In this document: positions 18,762 to 27,250 of the stretch, piece by piece
Numbering within the stretch: the stretch's first letter is position 1
Layout of the letters: each line of letters opens with the position of its first letter
From: DAISKN01 sp963716925
GTDB lineage: Bacteria; Acidobacteriota; Vicinamibacteria; Marinacidobacterales; SMYC01
DNA length: 64,000 nucleotides
Direction of reading: 5' to 3'
Assembly: GCA_963716925.1 (NCBI GenBank)
Contig: CAVQUX010000025.1
Span: 868,001-932,000 of the forward strand
Position numbers and translations under genes: made by a program
Notes under the pieces: model-generated
What the model was told of the DNA's origin: nothing
Databases searched by the model: none
What the model saw: only the letters and a program-made list of their open reading frames with translations

Positions 18762-18827
18762 CCTCCCCGCGGCGGTTCTTCACAATGATGGAAGAGCCAC
18801 TTCCAACCAATCGACCGGTCTCCGCGG

Positions 18828-19571
18828 ATGAGTCAGCCCACGAAAACCACCAAGAGCGTCTCCGACCACATCCGCACTATCTATCAGAAGTTGACCGACC
18901 TCGACAGCCGGCTCGGGAAGCTCGAGACTCGGGCTGACGGGAATCACGGGACCTCAGGCACTCCCCCGGTGGACGCCGAGATACTGGCGCAGGTGGTCGA
19001 GCTCGAGCACCGCTTGAGGCAGCTCGAGACCGAGAACCGCTCGTTGAACGAGCGCTGCAGCCAGCTCCAGGAGCAGAACGAAGCGATCTCGAACCTGTAC
19101 GTGGCGAAGCACCGGCTCCACGCCTCGCTCGACGCCGCCGAGGTCATGCGCATCGTGCGCGACATCATGGTCGAGCTCGTGGGGGGGAAGGAGTTCGCCA
19201 TCTATCTCCTCGATCCCCGCCAGAAGATGCTCCGGCGGGTGACCGGGGGCGGGACGGTGAAGCATCCCGAGACCGTCGCCCTCGGAGATGGCCACCTGGG
19301 GCGGGTGGCAGCGGTGGGAAGACCGTTCTACCTCGAGACCCTCGGGGAGCGGGAGCGTTCGTCCGACCTCCCGCTCGCGGTCATTCCGCTTCGGAGCGAA
19401 TCGGAGAGCATCGGGATCATCGCCATCTGGCAGCTGCTTCCCCACAAGAAGGGATTCACCCCGGTCGACCATCAGCTCCTCGAGCTCGTAGCCGAGCATG
19501 CCCCCACCGCTCTCAAGTCCGCTCACCTTCACCAGAAGAGCAAGGGCGCGCGCGGGGGCAAGATCGATTGA
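18828..19571 (+). CDS. GAF-domain protein with N-terminal coiled coil
   Basis: A 247-residue soluble protein. Residues ~10-90 contain heptad patterns (IYQKLTDLDSRLGKLETRAD, then VVELEHRLRQLETENRSLNE), a coiled coil for oligomerisation. A GAF domain occupies ~95-235 (LHASLDAAEVMRIVRDIMVE, AIYLLDPRQKMLRRVTGGG, DLPLAVIPLRSES, LLELVAEHAPTALKSA). GAF domains sense small molecules or modify partners, but no output domain is fused, so this is probably an adaptor or a sensor for another protein. It is followed after 15 bases by a glycosyltransferase gene on the same strand. Confidence 0.82.
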   Translation: MSQPTKTTKSVSDHIRTIYQKLTDLDSRLGKLETRADGNHGTSGTPPVDAEILAQVVELEHRLRQLETENRSLNERCSQLQEQNEAISNLYVAKHRLHASLDAAEVMRIVRDIMVELVGGKEFAIYLLDPRQKMLRRVTGGGTVKHPETVALGDGHLGRVAAVGRPFYLETLGERERSSDLPLAVIPLRSESESIGIIAIWQLLPHKKGFTPVDHQLLELVAEHAPTALKSAHLHQKSKGARGGKID

Positions 19572-19586
19572 TAGAATGACCGCCGC

Positions 19587-20681
19587 GTGCGCGTCGGTCT
19601 CGTCGTCTACGGGAATCTCGAGGTCGTCTCCGGCGGGAACTTCTACGACCGGATGCTGGTTTCCCGCCTGACGAGCGGGGGACATTCCGTCGACGTCGTT
19701 TCCCTTCCGCTCCGTTCCTACGCGCTGAACCTGGCGCAGAACTTCTCGCCCGGCCTCCGCCGCCGCCTTTCGGGGTCTTCGTTCGACGTCCTCCTCGAGG
19801 ACGAGCTCACCCACCCGTCGCTCTTTCAACTCAACCGGGACCTGCGACGCCGCAGCGAAGCGCCTCTGGTGAGCATCGTCCACCACCTGCGGTCGAGCGA
19901 GGAGAGAGCCGAGTGGCAGAACGATCTCTACCGCGCCGTCGAGAAGCGCTACCTCCTTTCCGTAGACGCTTTCGTATTCAACAGCGAGACGACGCGGCAG
20001 ACGGTCGAAAGCCTCCTGGAAAAGAAAACGAGGAGCGTCGTCGCGACTCCGGGCGGAGATCGACTCGCGAGAGCCATCACCGCGGCCGAGGTCGCTGCGC
20101 GCGCCGCGGAGGAGGGTGAGCTCCGGATCCTGTTCGTCGCGAACCTCATCCCTCGAAAGGGTCTGCACCACCTCCTGAAAGCGCTTCACTCACTCGGGGG
20201 GCGCCCGTTCCGACTCGACGTCGTGGGAAGCGAAGAGCACGATCGAGACTACGCCGCCACCGTTCGGGGACAGGTTCGGGAGCTCGGCCTCGAAAGCCGC
20301 GTCCACTTTCACGGGGCGCTCGCGGGAGAGGCTCTCGGGGAGCGGTTTCGGACCGCGCAGCTCCTCGCGGTTCCGTCGAGCTACGAGGGCTTCGGCATCG
20401 TCTACCTCGAGGGCATGAGCTTCGGACTTCCCGTCATCGCTTCCGCCGCCGGCGCGACCGACGAGATCGTGCGGCACGAGTCCACGGGATTCCTGGTGCC
20501 GACGGGAGACGTCTTCTGCCTCGCCCGTCGAATCGAGTCGCTCCTCGAGGACCGGGCACTACTGACCCAGATGAGCCTCGCCGCTTACGAAGCGTTCGAG
20601 GATCATCCCGGATGGGAGGACTCGATGCGGAGAATCGAGCGCTTCCTCGTGGAGCTTCATCGCGATCCTCGAAGGCGGTGA
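19587..20681 (+). CDS. Glycosyltransferase, GT4 family (GT-B fold)
   Basis: A 364-residue retaining glycosyltransferase. The N-terminal half accepts the acceptor sugar (GGNFYDRMLVSRLTSGGHSV); the donor half has ILFVANLIPRKGLHHLLKAL, HFHGALAGEAL and the nucleotide-sugar motif SYEGFGIVYLEGMSFGLPVI with the Glu-x7-Glu signature. The start is GTG at 19587 (MRVGLVVYGNLEV). No export signal, so it should work at the cytoplasmic face on a lipid-linked or envelope glycan. Its 3' end overlaps the converging phosphotransferase gene by 25 bases. It may contribute to the same envelope polymer as the following minus-strand genes, but this is only proximity. Confidence 0.9.
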   Translation: MRVGLVVYGNLEVVSGGNFYDRMLVSRLTSGGHSVDVVSLPLRSYALNLAQNFSPGLRRRLSGSSFDVLLEDELTHPSLFQLNRDLRRRSEAPLVSIVHHLRSSEERAEWQNDLYRAVEKRYLLSVDAFVFNSETTRQTVESLLEKKTRSVVATPGGDRLARAITAAEVAARAAEEGELRILFVANLIPRKGLHHLLKALHSLGGRPFRLDVVGSEEHDRDYAATVRGQVRELGLESRVHFHGALAGEALGERFRTAQLLAVPSSYEGFGIVYLEGMSFGLPVIASAAGATDEIVRHESTGFLVPTGDVFCLARRIESLLEDRALLTQMSLAAYEAFEDHPGWEDSMRRIERFLVELHRDPRRR

Positions 20682-21364
20682 GAGACGAAGAGCCAATCCC
20701 TCACGAACATCGCGAGAGTCGCGGCTCCGAACGGATAGGCGGCGGCCAGAGAGACCTCCGGGGGCACCTGCGGCCAGAGAGCGACCGCGAGAAATCCCAT
20801 CTGCGAACCGGCAAGAAACCTCCGCAGGGCGGAGGCGTCGAGGCCTCGAACGGGCTTTCCCGCGCGTTTCCTCGCGGCGATCGCGAGGATGAAGACGTAA
20901 CGAGCGAGCCCGACGGCGGCGTACCCGAGTGGCAGCTTTCCCAGGAGAATCCCTCCCAGGCTCGCGATGAGGATACCGAGGGCGTCCACGCTGACGTCGA
21001 GCATCGACCCCAGGTGCGTCTCGCGCTTCGAACGCCGCGCCAACCGCCCATCGATCCCGTCGAGGATCGCGGCGGCGGTGTAGGCTGGCGCGGCGACTCC
21101 CGGGAGCGCGAGAAATCCCGACGTAATCGCGACGAGAAGGCCACGGAACATGGTGATGCGCGTGGGAGCGCCCAGTCCCAGCAGAAGCTCCGGATCGCCC
21201 TGCCTGCGATTGTCGGGCAGCCCCCGGTAGAGAAGCCAGGAGCACCAGGCCCACACGGGAAGGGCGCCAGCCAGAGAAGACGGGAGGAAGTACGCCGCCG
21301 CCGAGATCGCCGCGAGCCCAGCTCCGGTGAGGAGCGCCCACTCCCGGCGAAGCGCGCCGTTCAA
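20657..21364 (-). CDS. CDP-alcohol phosphatidyltransferase family membrane enzyme
   Basis: A 235-residue integral membrane enzyme that transfers a phospho-alcohol from CDP-activated donors. The whole CDP-OH-P signature is present as ILDGIDGRLARR followed by RETHLGSMLDVSVDALG, matching D-x2-DG-x2-AR-x8-G-x3-D-x3-D with all four metal-binding Asp. Around six hydrophobic helices surround it. It could make phosphatidylglycerophosphate, phosphatidylinositol or an archaetidyl-like lipid; the donor cannot be told from sequence. Its ATG overlaps the stop of the sulfatase-like gene by 4 bases, so the two are translationally coupled and likely work on the same head group or polymer. Confidence 0.87.
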   Translation of the reverse strand: MNGALRREWALLTGAGLAAISAAAYFLPSSLAGALPVWAWCSWLLYRGLPDNRRQGDPELLLGLGAPTRITMFRGLLVAITSGFLALPGVAAPAYTAAAILDGIDGRLARRSKRETHLGSMLDVSVDALGILIASLGGILLGKLPLGYAAVGLARYVFILAIAARKRAGKPVRGLDASALRRFLAGSQMGFLAVALWPQVPPEVSLAAAYPFGAATLAMFVRDWLFVSHRLRGSR

Positions 21365-22935
21365 TCCTTCGCCGCCCCGTCGAAGATCTCGAGGAAGCCC
21401 TCGAGAAAGTCCGCCATGTGGAGCGAGCTCTTCTGAAGCGGCACCAGCCCCTCCTCGAACCCGAGGGCATCGAAGGCGCGCACCAGGTCCTCGCGCTTGC
21501 TGAGCACGTGCATCGGGACGGCCCAGCTGTCGTTGTCGTGGGTCGCGAGCTTCGGCGGCTGGTGATCTCCCACGATGATGACGAGCGCGTCGTCGGGGAC
21601 GTAGCTCTGGAGAAAACCCTCGAGAACGTCGAGCTCGTAGCCGACCGCCGCCAGGTACCAGGTCGAAAGCTCCATCAAGTCCCGATAAGCGTCATGGGCC
21701 ACGGACTTCAAACCCTCCGGATATGCCGTGCCGTCGTCGAACCGGCTCCAGTCGGGGACGTAAGCCGGGACCGGGTAGTAGGGGATGTGGGTCATGATGA
21801 GCGAGGCTTTCACGAACAGCGGCTTCTCGGCGCGCGCGATCTCGTCCTTGTACAGGCGGTACAGCGTGAACTGGTCGGGAATCTTCCACCAGCCCATTGG
21901 CGGTCCGCGGTAGTCGAGGGCCTCGAAATCGTAGATGCGGTCGAAGCCGTAGAACTGGCCGTCCGGCCAGTACCACTTGATACCGGGCTCGGCAGCGACC
22001 GTGCGATACCCCTTTTCCTTCAGAATTCGAACCAGGGTCGTCCGTTTCGACGCAAGGAGAGCGTCGTATCGGTGCTCGGATCCGACGTCGACGCCGGAGA
22101 GAAGCGTCGCGTGCGCTCGCCAGGACCCGCCGCCGAACGTGGACGATTGGATCTGGCTGGAGGAGAAGAAGTAGCCGGATTTCCGCAGCCGCGACTCGAG
22201 CTCGCGGTAGCGCGGCTCGATGACCCGGAAGTGGTGCGCGTCCTCGAAAAGAGTGATTCCGTAGGACTCGACGAAGATCAGGAATACGTCGGCGCCCGCG
22301 AGGCGGGAAAGGCTCGAGTCCAGGGACAGCTCGGGAAAATCGACCTTCACGAGCGCGGGCTCCGCCGACAGGCCTTCCCGCAGGTGTCCCACCTGCCGGG
22401 CCGCGATCGCGGAAACCGGTTGGGCGAACGCCCCTCCCCAGACGAAGAAGACGCCGATGCCGGCGGCGCAGGCGGCGCCGACACCGCGGCGCGGAGAAGA
22501 GCTCTCGAGCGCGCGATCCACGGCGCCCAGCCCCACCCAGTTGAGGAAGAACGCGAGACCCGCCCCGAGGAGGAGGACCGAAGCGACCAGGAGACCGAGG
22601 GTTTCGGTCATCACTTCGAGGAACATCGCAAAGACGCGATGGAGATGAGGGAAGTCTCCGTAGAGATCGAACTCTCGCCCCAGCACTCCGTACGCGGTCA
22701 CGTCGACGTAGCGCACGGCGGAGGCGAGGAGGAGGAGGAAAGCGAGGCCGGCGCGGACGAGCCCGGAGAGCGAGTACCCCATCTCCTTCGCGGCCGCGAG
22801 GGCGAGGACCAGGACGAGGAGCTCGATCGAGAGCTTGGGCACGAACCGCATCGCCGGCGTCGAGGGGACGTTCTCGAAGGTGAAGAGCCCGTTCCAGTAG
22901 AAGAGGAAGACGAGAGCGAGGACGAACCGCTTCAT
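21361..22935 (-). CDS. Membrane sulfatase-superfamily enzyme, LtaS-like
   Basis: A 524-residue protein with an N-terminal block of about four to five transmembrane helices (~1-160) and an extracytoplasmic sulfatase domain. Catalytic-site motifs: VFLIFVESYGITLFED (metal Glu), SSTFGGGSWRAHATLLSG (the position of the nucleophile Thr in LtaS relatives), and VIIVGDHQPPKLATHD (metal Asp-His). Relatives move phosphoglycerol or phosphoethanolamine onto glycans and lipids. In a likely diderm organism, an OpgB-like role in decorating envelope glycans is more plausible than lipoteichoic acid synthesis. It lies between YceI and the CDP-alcohol enzyme with 4-base overlaps on both sides. Confidence 0.87.
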   Translation of the reverse strand: MKRFVLALVFLFYWNGLFTFENVPSTPAMRFVPKLSIELLVLVLALAAAKEMGYSLSGLVRAGLAFLLLLASAVRYVDVTAYGVLGREFDLYGDFPHLHRVFAMFLEVMTETLGLLVASVLLLGAGLAFFLNWVGLGAVDRALESSSPRRGVGAACAAGIGVFFVWGGAFAQPVSAIAARQVGHLREGLSAEPALVKVDFPELSLDSSLSRLAGADVFLIFVESYGITLFEDAHHFRVIEPRYRELESRLRKSGYFFSSSQIQSSTFGGGSWRAHATLLSGVDVGSEHRYDALLASKRTTLVRILKEKGYRTVAAEPGIKWYWPDGQFYGFDRIYDFEALDYRGPPMGWWKIPDQFTLYRLYKDEIARAEKPLFVKASLIMTHIPYYPVPAYVPDWSRFDDGTAYPEGLKSVAHDAYRDLMELSTWYLAAVGYELDVLEGFLQSYVPDDALVIIVGDHQPPKLATHDNDSWAVPMHVLSKREDLVRAFDALGFEEGLVPLQKSSLHMADFLEGFLEIFDGAAKD

Positions 22936-23522
22936 CGACGGTGGGCTTCGAGCTCGACGAGGAGATCGACGTCGTCCCCCACCAGAGAATCCGCGACCCC
23001 GTAGCTCATTCCGAAGTCGCTCCGGCGAAAGCTGCCCCGCGCCGACATCCCCGCGACGTAGGGCTTTCCCGGAAGCGGCGAAGTCGCGCTCCTGTTCCAG
23101 GAGACGGTAAGCGAGAGCGGCCGGGTGATGCCGACGAGGGTGAGGTTTCCCCGGATCTCGCCCTTCCTCCCCTCGAGCTTCGTCGTCCCTTTCGATTCGA
23201 AGACCATCTCGGGGAACCGTTCTACGTTCAGGAAATCCGCGCTCCTCAGATGACGGTCGCGGGCCTCGACCGTGGTATCGACGCTCGCGGTCTTCACCAC
23301 CACCCGGACGTTCGAAACCTCCCCCGTCGATTCGTCGAAAGTGAACGACCCCTCCGCCTCGGAGAACCGGCCGAGGACCCTGGCGAAGCCCACGTGCTCC
23401 ACCAGAAATCCCAGAGTGAGGTGCTGGGGGTCGATCTCGTAGAGCCTCGGCTCCGCGCCGCTCGGACGGGCGGCGCAGAGCAGCATCGGGGTGAGGAATA
23501 GCCGGGCAAGAATCGAAGGCAC
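22932..23522 (-). CDS. YceI-family periplasmic lipocalin-like protein
   Basis: A 196-residue exported protein. A signal peptide (MPSILARLFLTPMLLCAARP) is followed by a YceI domain: LYEIDPQHLTLGFLVEHVGF, RVLGRFSEAEGSFTFDESTG, SVDTTVEARDRHLRSADFLN, and the C-terminal SFRRSDFGMSYGVADSLVGD. YceI proteins form a lipocalin-like barrel that binds isoprenoid chains such as polyprenyl phosphates or quinones. Its 3' end overlaps the LtaS-like gene by 4 bases and it is the first gene of that operon. Binding an isoprenoid lipid would fit an envelope-polymer pathway with a sulfatase-type transferase, though this remains inference. Confidence 0.92.
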   Translation of the reverse strand: MPSILARLFLTPMLLCAARPSGAEPRLYEIDPQHLTLGFLVEHVGFARVLGRFSEAEGSFTFDESTGEVSNVRVVVKTASVDTTVEARDRHLRSADFLNVERFPEMVFESKGTTKLEGRKGEIRGNLTLVGITRPLSLTVSWNRSATSPLPGKPYVAGMSARGSFRRSDFGMSYGVADSLVGDDVDLLVELEAHRR

Positions 23523-23652
23523 GAGGCCTATGATAACGCGGCCTTATCCAGTTACCGGCCTGGGCCGCGGCGAGGCATTCGTCGCAGGTGGGTCAATCCG
23601 GCAACGAGCTCGGGCCGGCGCCCGACGCACTCTCGAGGCCGGCGGCGGTCGC

Positions 23653-24990
23653 TCAGAGGTCGATGCCGTAGACTCTTCGGGCGTTCTCGCTCAGCACGTT
23701 CCTCGCCATTTTCTCGCAATCCTTGTCGCTCCAGCCGTAGTGGGAGCGGTAGTCGGTCAGCACCTTCGCCAGGGTGCTCCGGATGTTGAACGCGCAATAG
23801 CCGATGGTCTCGGGAACGCTCCCGGAGTCGCTTCCGTGCATCACCTTTTCGGAGGGCGCCAGACCGAGAAACGCCCGGAGAATCTCCTCGAGCGTCCCCG
23901 GGAAGTTGGCGTAGAACGAAACGTCCGCGTAGACGTTCGGGAACTGGCTCAGGAACGCGGCCACGTGATGATGGTAAGGGTAGGCCGCATGGATGAGCAC
24001 GAACTCGGTCCCCGCGCGCTTGACGTCGTCGTCCTGGAAAACCTGATAGAGACCGAGCGGGCTGTTGTAGTCGAACCGCAGGGCCGGATGGAGCGCGACA
24101 GCGGAGTGAATGATGATGCGAAGGGAAAGCTCCCCCGCCCGGACATAGATGCGCTTGAGCAGGTAGTCCTGGTACGAGCGCAGGGCCGCGGTCAGCGCCG
24201 GGTCGTCGTAGAGCGGATTGCGCGTCGGGTGGTTGCGATAGGCCGAGGCCTCGTGAGTGACGAGCGCCTTCAGGTCGCGGTCGGCCTGGGCTTTCTCCAC
24301 CCTCTCGACGGTGAGCGGACGATAGTAGGCGATGGGAATCTTGAGACCCACACATTCGTTCGACTTCGCCCGTTCCAGGATCGCCTCGATCGCCTGGGTG
24401 ACCTCGTCGATTTCCTGAAGGCCCTTCTCCTTGGCCCAGTCGGGCTGGAGCAGGTGGTTGACGGAATAGGTCCAGACGAAACGATCTTCGGGGACGAGGG
24501 CCTGCGGCCGCACCGGCTCGGTCTCTCTCGATTGCAGGACGATGGCCGCGATCTTCTCCCGGTCCAGAATCGATCGAACGTACGCGCTGTAGTCGCCGCC
24601 CATGTGCCGGGTTTGAATCGAGTCGACGCCTTCGATGGTGGGCTCGACCCCGTACACCCGGGCCATGTAGTTCTTGGTTCCGATCTCTCGGGGGAGCCGG
24701 TAGAGGTGTTCCTTGAAGGTGACCGAGAGGCCCGCGCGAGCCTCCTCCTTCCCGGGATAGTCGTACGCCGGGAGGAGAGCGTCCACGAATGACCCGTTCC
24801 ACTGCGCGTGGGACTGAGAGAGCGTCATCCTCTCGGGGGGATGAACGTGCACGTCGATGATCTCCATCTGCGAGAGATCGAGCGACCCGGAAGCGAGAGA
24901 TTGCTCCGACCGTTCTTCGGACGACACCGGCGCCAGTAACCCGAGGGAGCCGCCGATACCCAGTTTCTTCAGGAAGCCGCGTCTGGACAT
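23653..24990 (-). CDS. Tat-exported amidohydrolase (amidohydrolase-2 family)
   Basis: A 445-residue metal-dependent hydrolase of the TIM-barrel amidohydrolase-2 group. The start at 24990 is set by a twin-arginine signal, MSRRGFLKKLGIGGSLGLLA. Metal and catalytic motifs are MEIIDVHVHPPERM (HxH), LRIIIHSAVALHP, EFVLIHAAYPYHHH and EKVMHGSDSGSVPETIG (final Asp). It should cleave an amide, ester or decarboxylate a substrate outside the cytoplasm. A longer frame extending upstream to 25611 is rejected because it overlaps the methyltransferase gene in another frame. It lies only 11 bases downstream of that methyltransferase gene on the same strand. Confidence 0.9.
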   Translation of the reverse strand: MSRRGFLKKLGIGGSLGLLAPVSSEERSEQSLASGSLDLSQMEIIDVHVHPPERMTLSQSHAQWNGSFVDALLPAYDYPGKEEARAGLSVTFKEHLYRLPREIGTKNYMARVYGVEPTIEGVDSIQTRHMGGDYSAYVRSILDREKIAAIVLQSRETEPVRPQALVPEDRFVWTYSVNHLLQPDWAKEKGLQEIDEVTQAIEAILERAKSNECVGLKIPIAYYRPLTVERVEKAQADRDLKALVTHEASAYRNHPTRNPLYDDPALTAALRSYQDYLLKRIYVRAGELSLRIIIHSAVALHPALRFDYNSPLGLYQVFQDDDVKRAGTEFVLIHAAYPYHHHVAAFLSQFPNVYADVSFYANFPGTLEEILRAFLGLAPSEKVMHGSDSGSVPETIGYCAFNIRSTLAKVLTDYRSHYGWSDKDCEKMARNVLSENARRVYGIDL

Positions 24991-25001
24991 GGTGGAGGAT
25001 T

Positions 25002-25826
25002 CTACCGGACCCGGGCCCCGCTTTTCTCCCAAACCCGGAAACGATACTGGATGAGGCCCTGCTTCAGGCACTTCCGGAGCGCGTTTCCCCCGACGAGCGA
25101 GCGGGTCCTTGGACTGTCTGAGAGAAACGGCCGCAAGAGAGGCTCGAACAGGGCCAACGCCCGATCGCGGGGACGGTCGAGATCGAGACAGGGGGTGAGA
25201 TCGCGGTCGGAGAGGAGCGCCAACCCCGACTCCGCCGCCATCGAGTCGACCTCGTCCGCAGGCAGAAGCGACGCCGCGTGCCACCCCCAGGCAAAATCGC
25301 GGACCGGCGGCTTCTCCGCCGCGCCGCGGACGAGGAAGTCGTCGACGAGCACGAGGCGTCCCCGTGGCCGGAGCGCCGCGCCGACGTTTCGAAAAAAGGC
25401 GCGTCCATCGCCCGCATGGACGAAGGACTCGATGCCATAGGCGAGCTCGATCGCCGGCGGAAGCGGATCGCGGCAGAAGTCCCCCCGAAGCCACACCGCG
25501 GCGCTCCCGCCCTCGCGGGCGAGCTCGTACTGCTCGCCGCTCAACGTGATCCCGAACCCCGCGGCCCGACAGCGTCCGAGGAGGTAGAGGAGGCTCGCTC
25601 CGACGCCGCACCCGAGATCCAGGACTCTGGGCCGTGGGGAGCCGAGAGCTTCGATCTCTTTCAGGACGAGCTCGTGGACGAAGTGGAACGCCGAGGACCG
25701 ATCCCGAACGCCTTCACCCCATACCGCGCGGTGAAGCATGCCCTCCCCTCCGCCTTCGCCGCGGGCGAGGAAGACACGGGTGTTGACGTCGTAGTACCGC
25801 GCTACGGCGTCCGTTCCATCCGGCAC
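25002..25826 (-). CDS. Class I SAM-dependent methyltransferase
   Basis: A 274-residue methyltransferase with the SAM-binding motif I RPRVLDLGCGVGASLLYLLG and a following acidic loop (TLSGEQYELAREGG). The N-terminus (DAVARYYDVNTRVFLA) and the internal LVLVDDFLVR resemble small-molecule C- or O-methyltransferases of the terpene/sterol group, including geranyl diphosphate methyltransferases; I cannot say which. Length is normal. It precedes the Tat amidohydrolase with an 11-base gap, so the two form an operon. It is divergent from the exported helical protein gene at 25962, with a 135-base spacer containing a TATAAT box for the latter. Confidence 0.85.
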   Translation of the reverse strand: MPDGTDAVARYYDVNTRVFLARGEGGGEGMLHRAVWGEGVRDRSSAFHFVHELVLKEIEALGSPRPRVLDLGCGVGASLLYLLGRCRAAGFGITLSGEQYELAREGGSAAVWLRGDFCRDPLPPAIELAYGIESFVHAGDGRAFFRNVGAALRPRGRLVLVDDFLVRGAAEKPPVRDFAWGWHAASLLPADEVDSMAAESGLALLSDRDLTPCLDLDRPRDRALALFEPLLRPFLSDSPRTRSLVGGNALRKCLKQGLIQYRFRVWEKSGARVR

Positions 25827-25906
25827 CGTCGCAGTCTAGCAGGACGCCGCTCCGACACCCGAAAGGTAATACCAAAGTCGTACGAGCCAAAGCCGGGCAA
25901 TCGGCT

Positions 25907-25912
25907 TATAAT
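25907..25912 (+). promoter_or_regulatory. Perfect -10 box (TATAAT) upstream of the exported helical protein gene
   Basis: TATAAT lies 50 bases ahead of the ATG at 25962. The hexamer 17 bases upstream of it (GAGCCA) is a poor -35, so an activator or extended element may be needed. A strong ribosome site, AGGAGGAG, follows at about 25951. Confidence 0.45.
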
Positions 25913-25961
25913 GCGGCTCCTTCGAAAGCCGCTTCGCGGGTTCCACGGGCAGGAGGAGATC

Positions 25962-26765
25962 ATGATCTACCGGCTTCCGATCCTGGTTCTCATCTCGGTA
26001 TCTTCCATCGGCGGCTTCTCCGCTCCCGCCTCGGCCCAGAGCCGGCGGCTCAAGGACGAGGACGTTCGAAAGCTGATGGAGGAAGCGAAGAAGGACGTCG
26101 AGCGCTTCACCGACGCGGTCGATTCGCAGTACCGCAAATCCACGATTCGAACGGCGACATCGGAGGTCTCGATCGACGGGTACCTAAAGGACCTGAAGAA
26201 AGGCGCGGAGGCGATGCGCGATCGCTTCAAGGACGACTACGCTGCGGGAAACGAGGTGTTGTCGTTCCTGCGCCAGGCAAGCGCCATCGAGAAGCGGGCG
26301 GCCGGGGGAGGCGCGCTCTTCGGCGCCGAGAAGGAATGGCCGAGGCTTCGGGGCACCCTGGGGCGTTTGTCCCAGGTGTACGGCGTCGACTGGAATACCG
26401 ACCCGCAGAGCTGGGCCGCGCGGCGGATGAACGATCGGGAGCTCGGGGAGGCCATCGAGAAATTCAAGAACGGCGTCAAGTCGTTCGAGAAGAGCCTCGA
26501 ATCGGCGCTGGAGCACGTGAACGGCATCGCGAGCGCCGACCGGAAGGCGGTGATGTCCGCGGTCGATCGCCTCGAGAGCTCGGCGGACGACCTGAAGGAT
26601 GCCGCCGAGGAGGGCAAGGACGCCTCGGGCGAGCTCGGACTCTTGCGAGCGGCGAACGAGGAGACCCGGGTTTTTCTCGAGAAACACGGGCTCACGAATG
26701 CCGTGGGCTCGACGTACCGCCTCCTCTCGACGGACATGTCCACGATCACCGCACAGTTCAAATGA
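25962..26765 (+). CDS. Exported helical protein of unknown function
   Basis: A 267-residue protein beginning with a signal peptide (MIYRLPILVLISVSSIGGFS, cleavage near ASAQS). The mature part is almost entirely helical and highly charged, with heptad-like stretches (LKDEDVRKLMEEAKKDVERF, then LESALEHVNGIASADRKAVM). I recognise no named domain. It is start-assigned by an excellent AGGAGGAG at 25951. The next gene, a YidB-like protein, follows 42 bases downstream, so the two are likely one transcript. A periplasmic structural or stress role is a guess. Confidence 0.75.
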   Translation: MIYRLPILVLISVSSIGGFSAPASAQSRRLKDEDVRKLMEEAKKDVERFTDAVDSQYRKSTIRTATSEVSIDGYLKDLKKGAEAMRDRFKDDYAAGNEVLSFLRQASAIEKRAAGGGALFGAEKEWPRLRGTLGRLSQVYGVDWNTDPQSWAARRMNDRELGEAIEKFKNGVKSFEKSLESALEHVNGIASADRKAVMSAVDRLESSADDLKDAAEEGKDASGELGLLRAANEETRVFLEKHGLTNAVGSTYRLLSTDMSTITAQFK

Positions 26766-26807
26766 CCGTGAGGAGGAGAAAATCATGATTCAACGCGGGG
26801 AGGAATC

Positions 26808-27237
26808 ATGGGACTACTCGACGAAATCCTCGGCTCCAAGAACCTCGGCGGTATCGCCGGCATGGTCGCGAAGAATCCCCAGCTTCTCGCGGCGGCGGTG
26901 GCGCTTCTCAGCACGAGAGACTCCTCCGTCGGCGGCTCCGGCGGCCTTTCCGGCCTGGCGAGCGCGTTTCAGGGCAAGGGTCTGGAAGACGTGCTCTCCT
27001 CGTGGGTCTCGACCGGCGCGAACAAGTCGATCTCGCCGAGTCAGCTCGAGAGCATCCTGGGAAGCGACACCATGGGTCAGTTCGCGAAGAAGGCGGGAAT
27101 CGGGTCGAGCGAAGCCGGATCCGTTCTCGCTTCGCTGGCCGGAGCTGGTCAATCAGCTGACCCCCAACGGTAAGATTCCGGAGACCAACTCGCTCGAAGG
27201 CGCTCTCGGCGGGTTGCTCTCGAGCCTCGGCCGCTGA
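26808..27237 (+). pseudogene. YidB-like (DUF937) small protein, frameshifted near the C-terminus
   Basis: The frame from ATG 26808 (MGLLDEILGSKNLGGIAGMV) matches the YidB/DUF937 family: LSGLASAFQGKGLEDVLSSW, ISPSQLESILGSD and MGQFAKKAGI. It leaves the family at SVLASLAGAG and stops at 27173. The frame one base away continues with the exact family ending PELVNQLTPNGKIPE and LEGALGGLLSSLGR to a stop at 27237. Removing one G of the GG at 27137-27138 restores SVLASLPELVNQLTPNG, giving about 142 residues. Either a single-base assembly error or a recent frameshift. The function of YidB is not established. Confidence 0.8.
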
Positions 27238-27250
27238 CGCGGGCGCAGCT

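Noticed and set aside
23653..25611. Longer version of the Tat amidohydrolase starting near 25611
   Set aside because: The extra ~200 residues are an out-of-frame reading of the methyltransferase gene; the Tat signal at 24990 fixes the real start.
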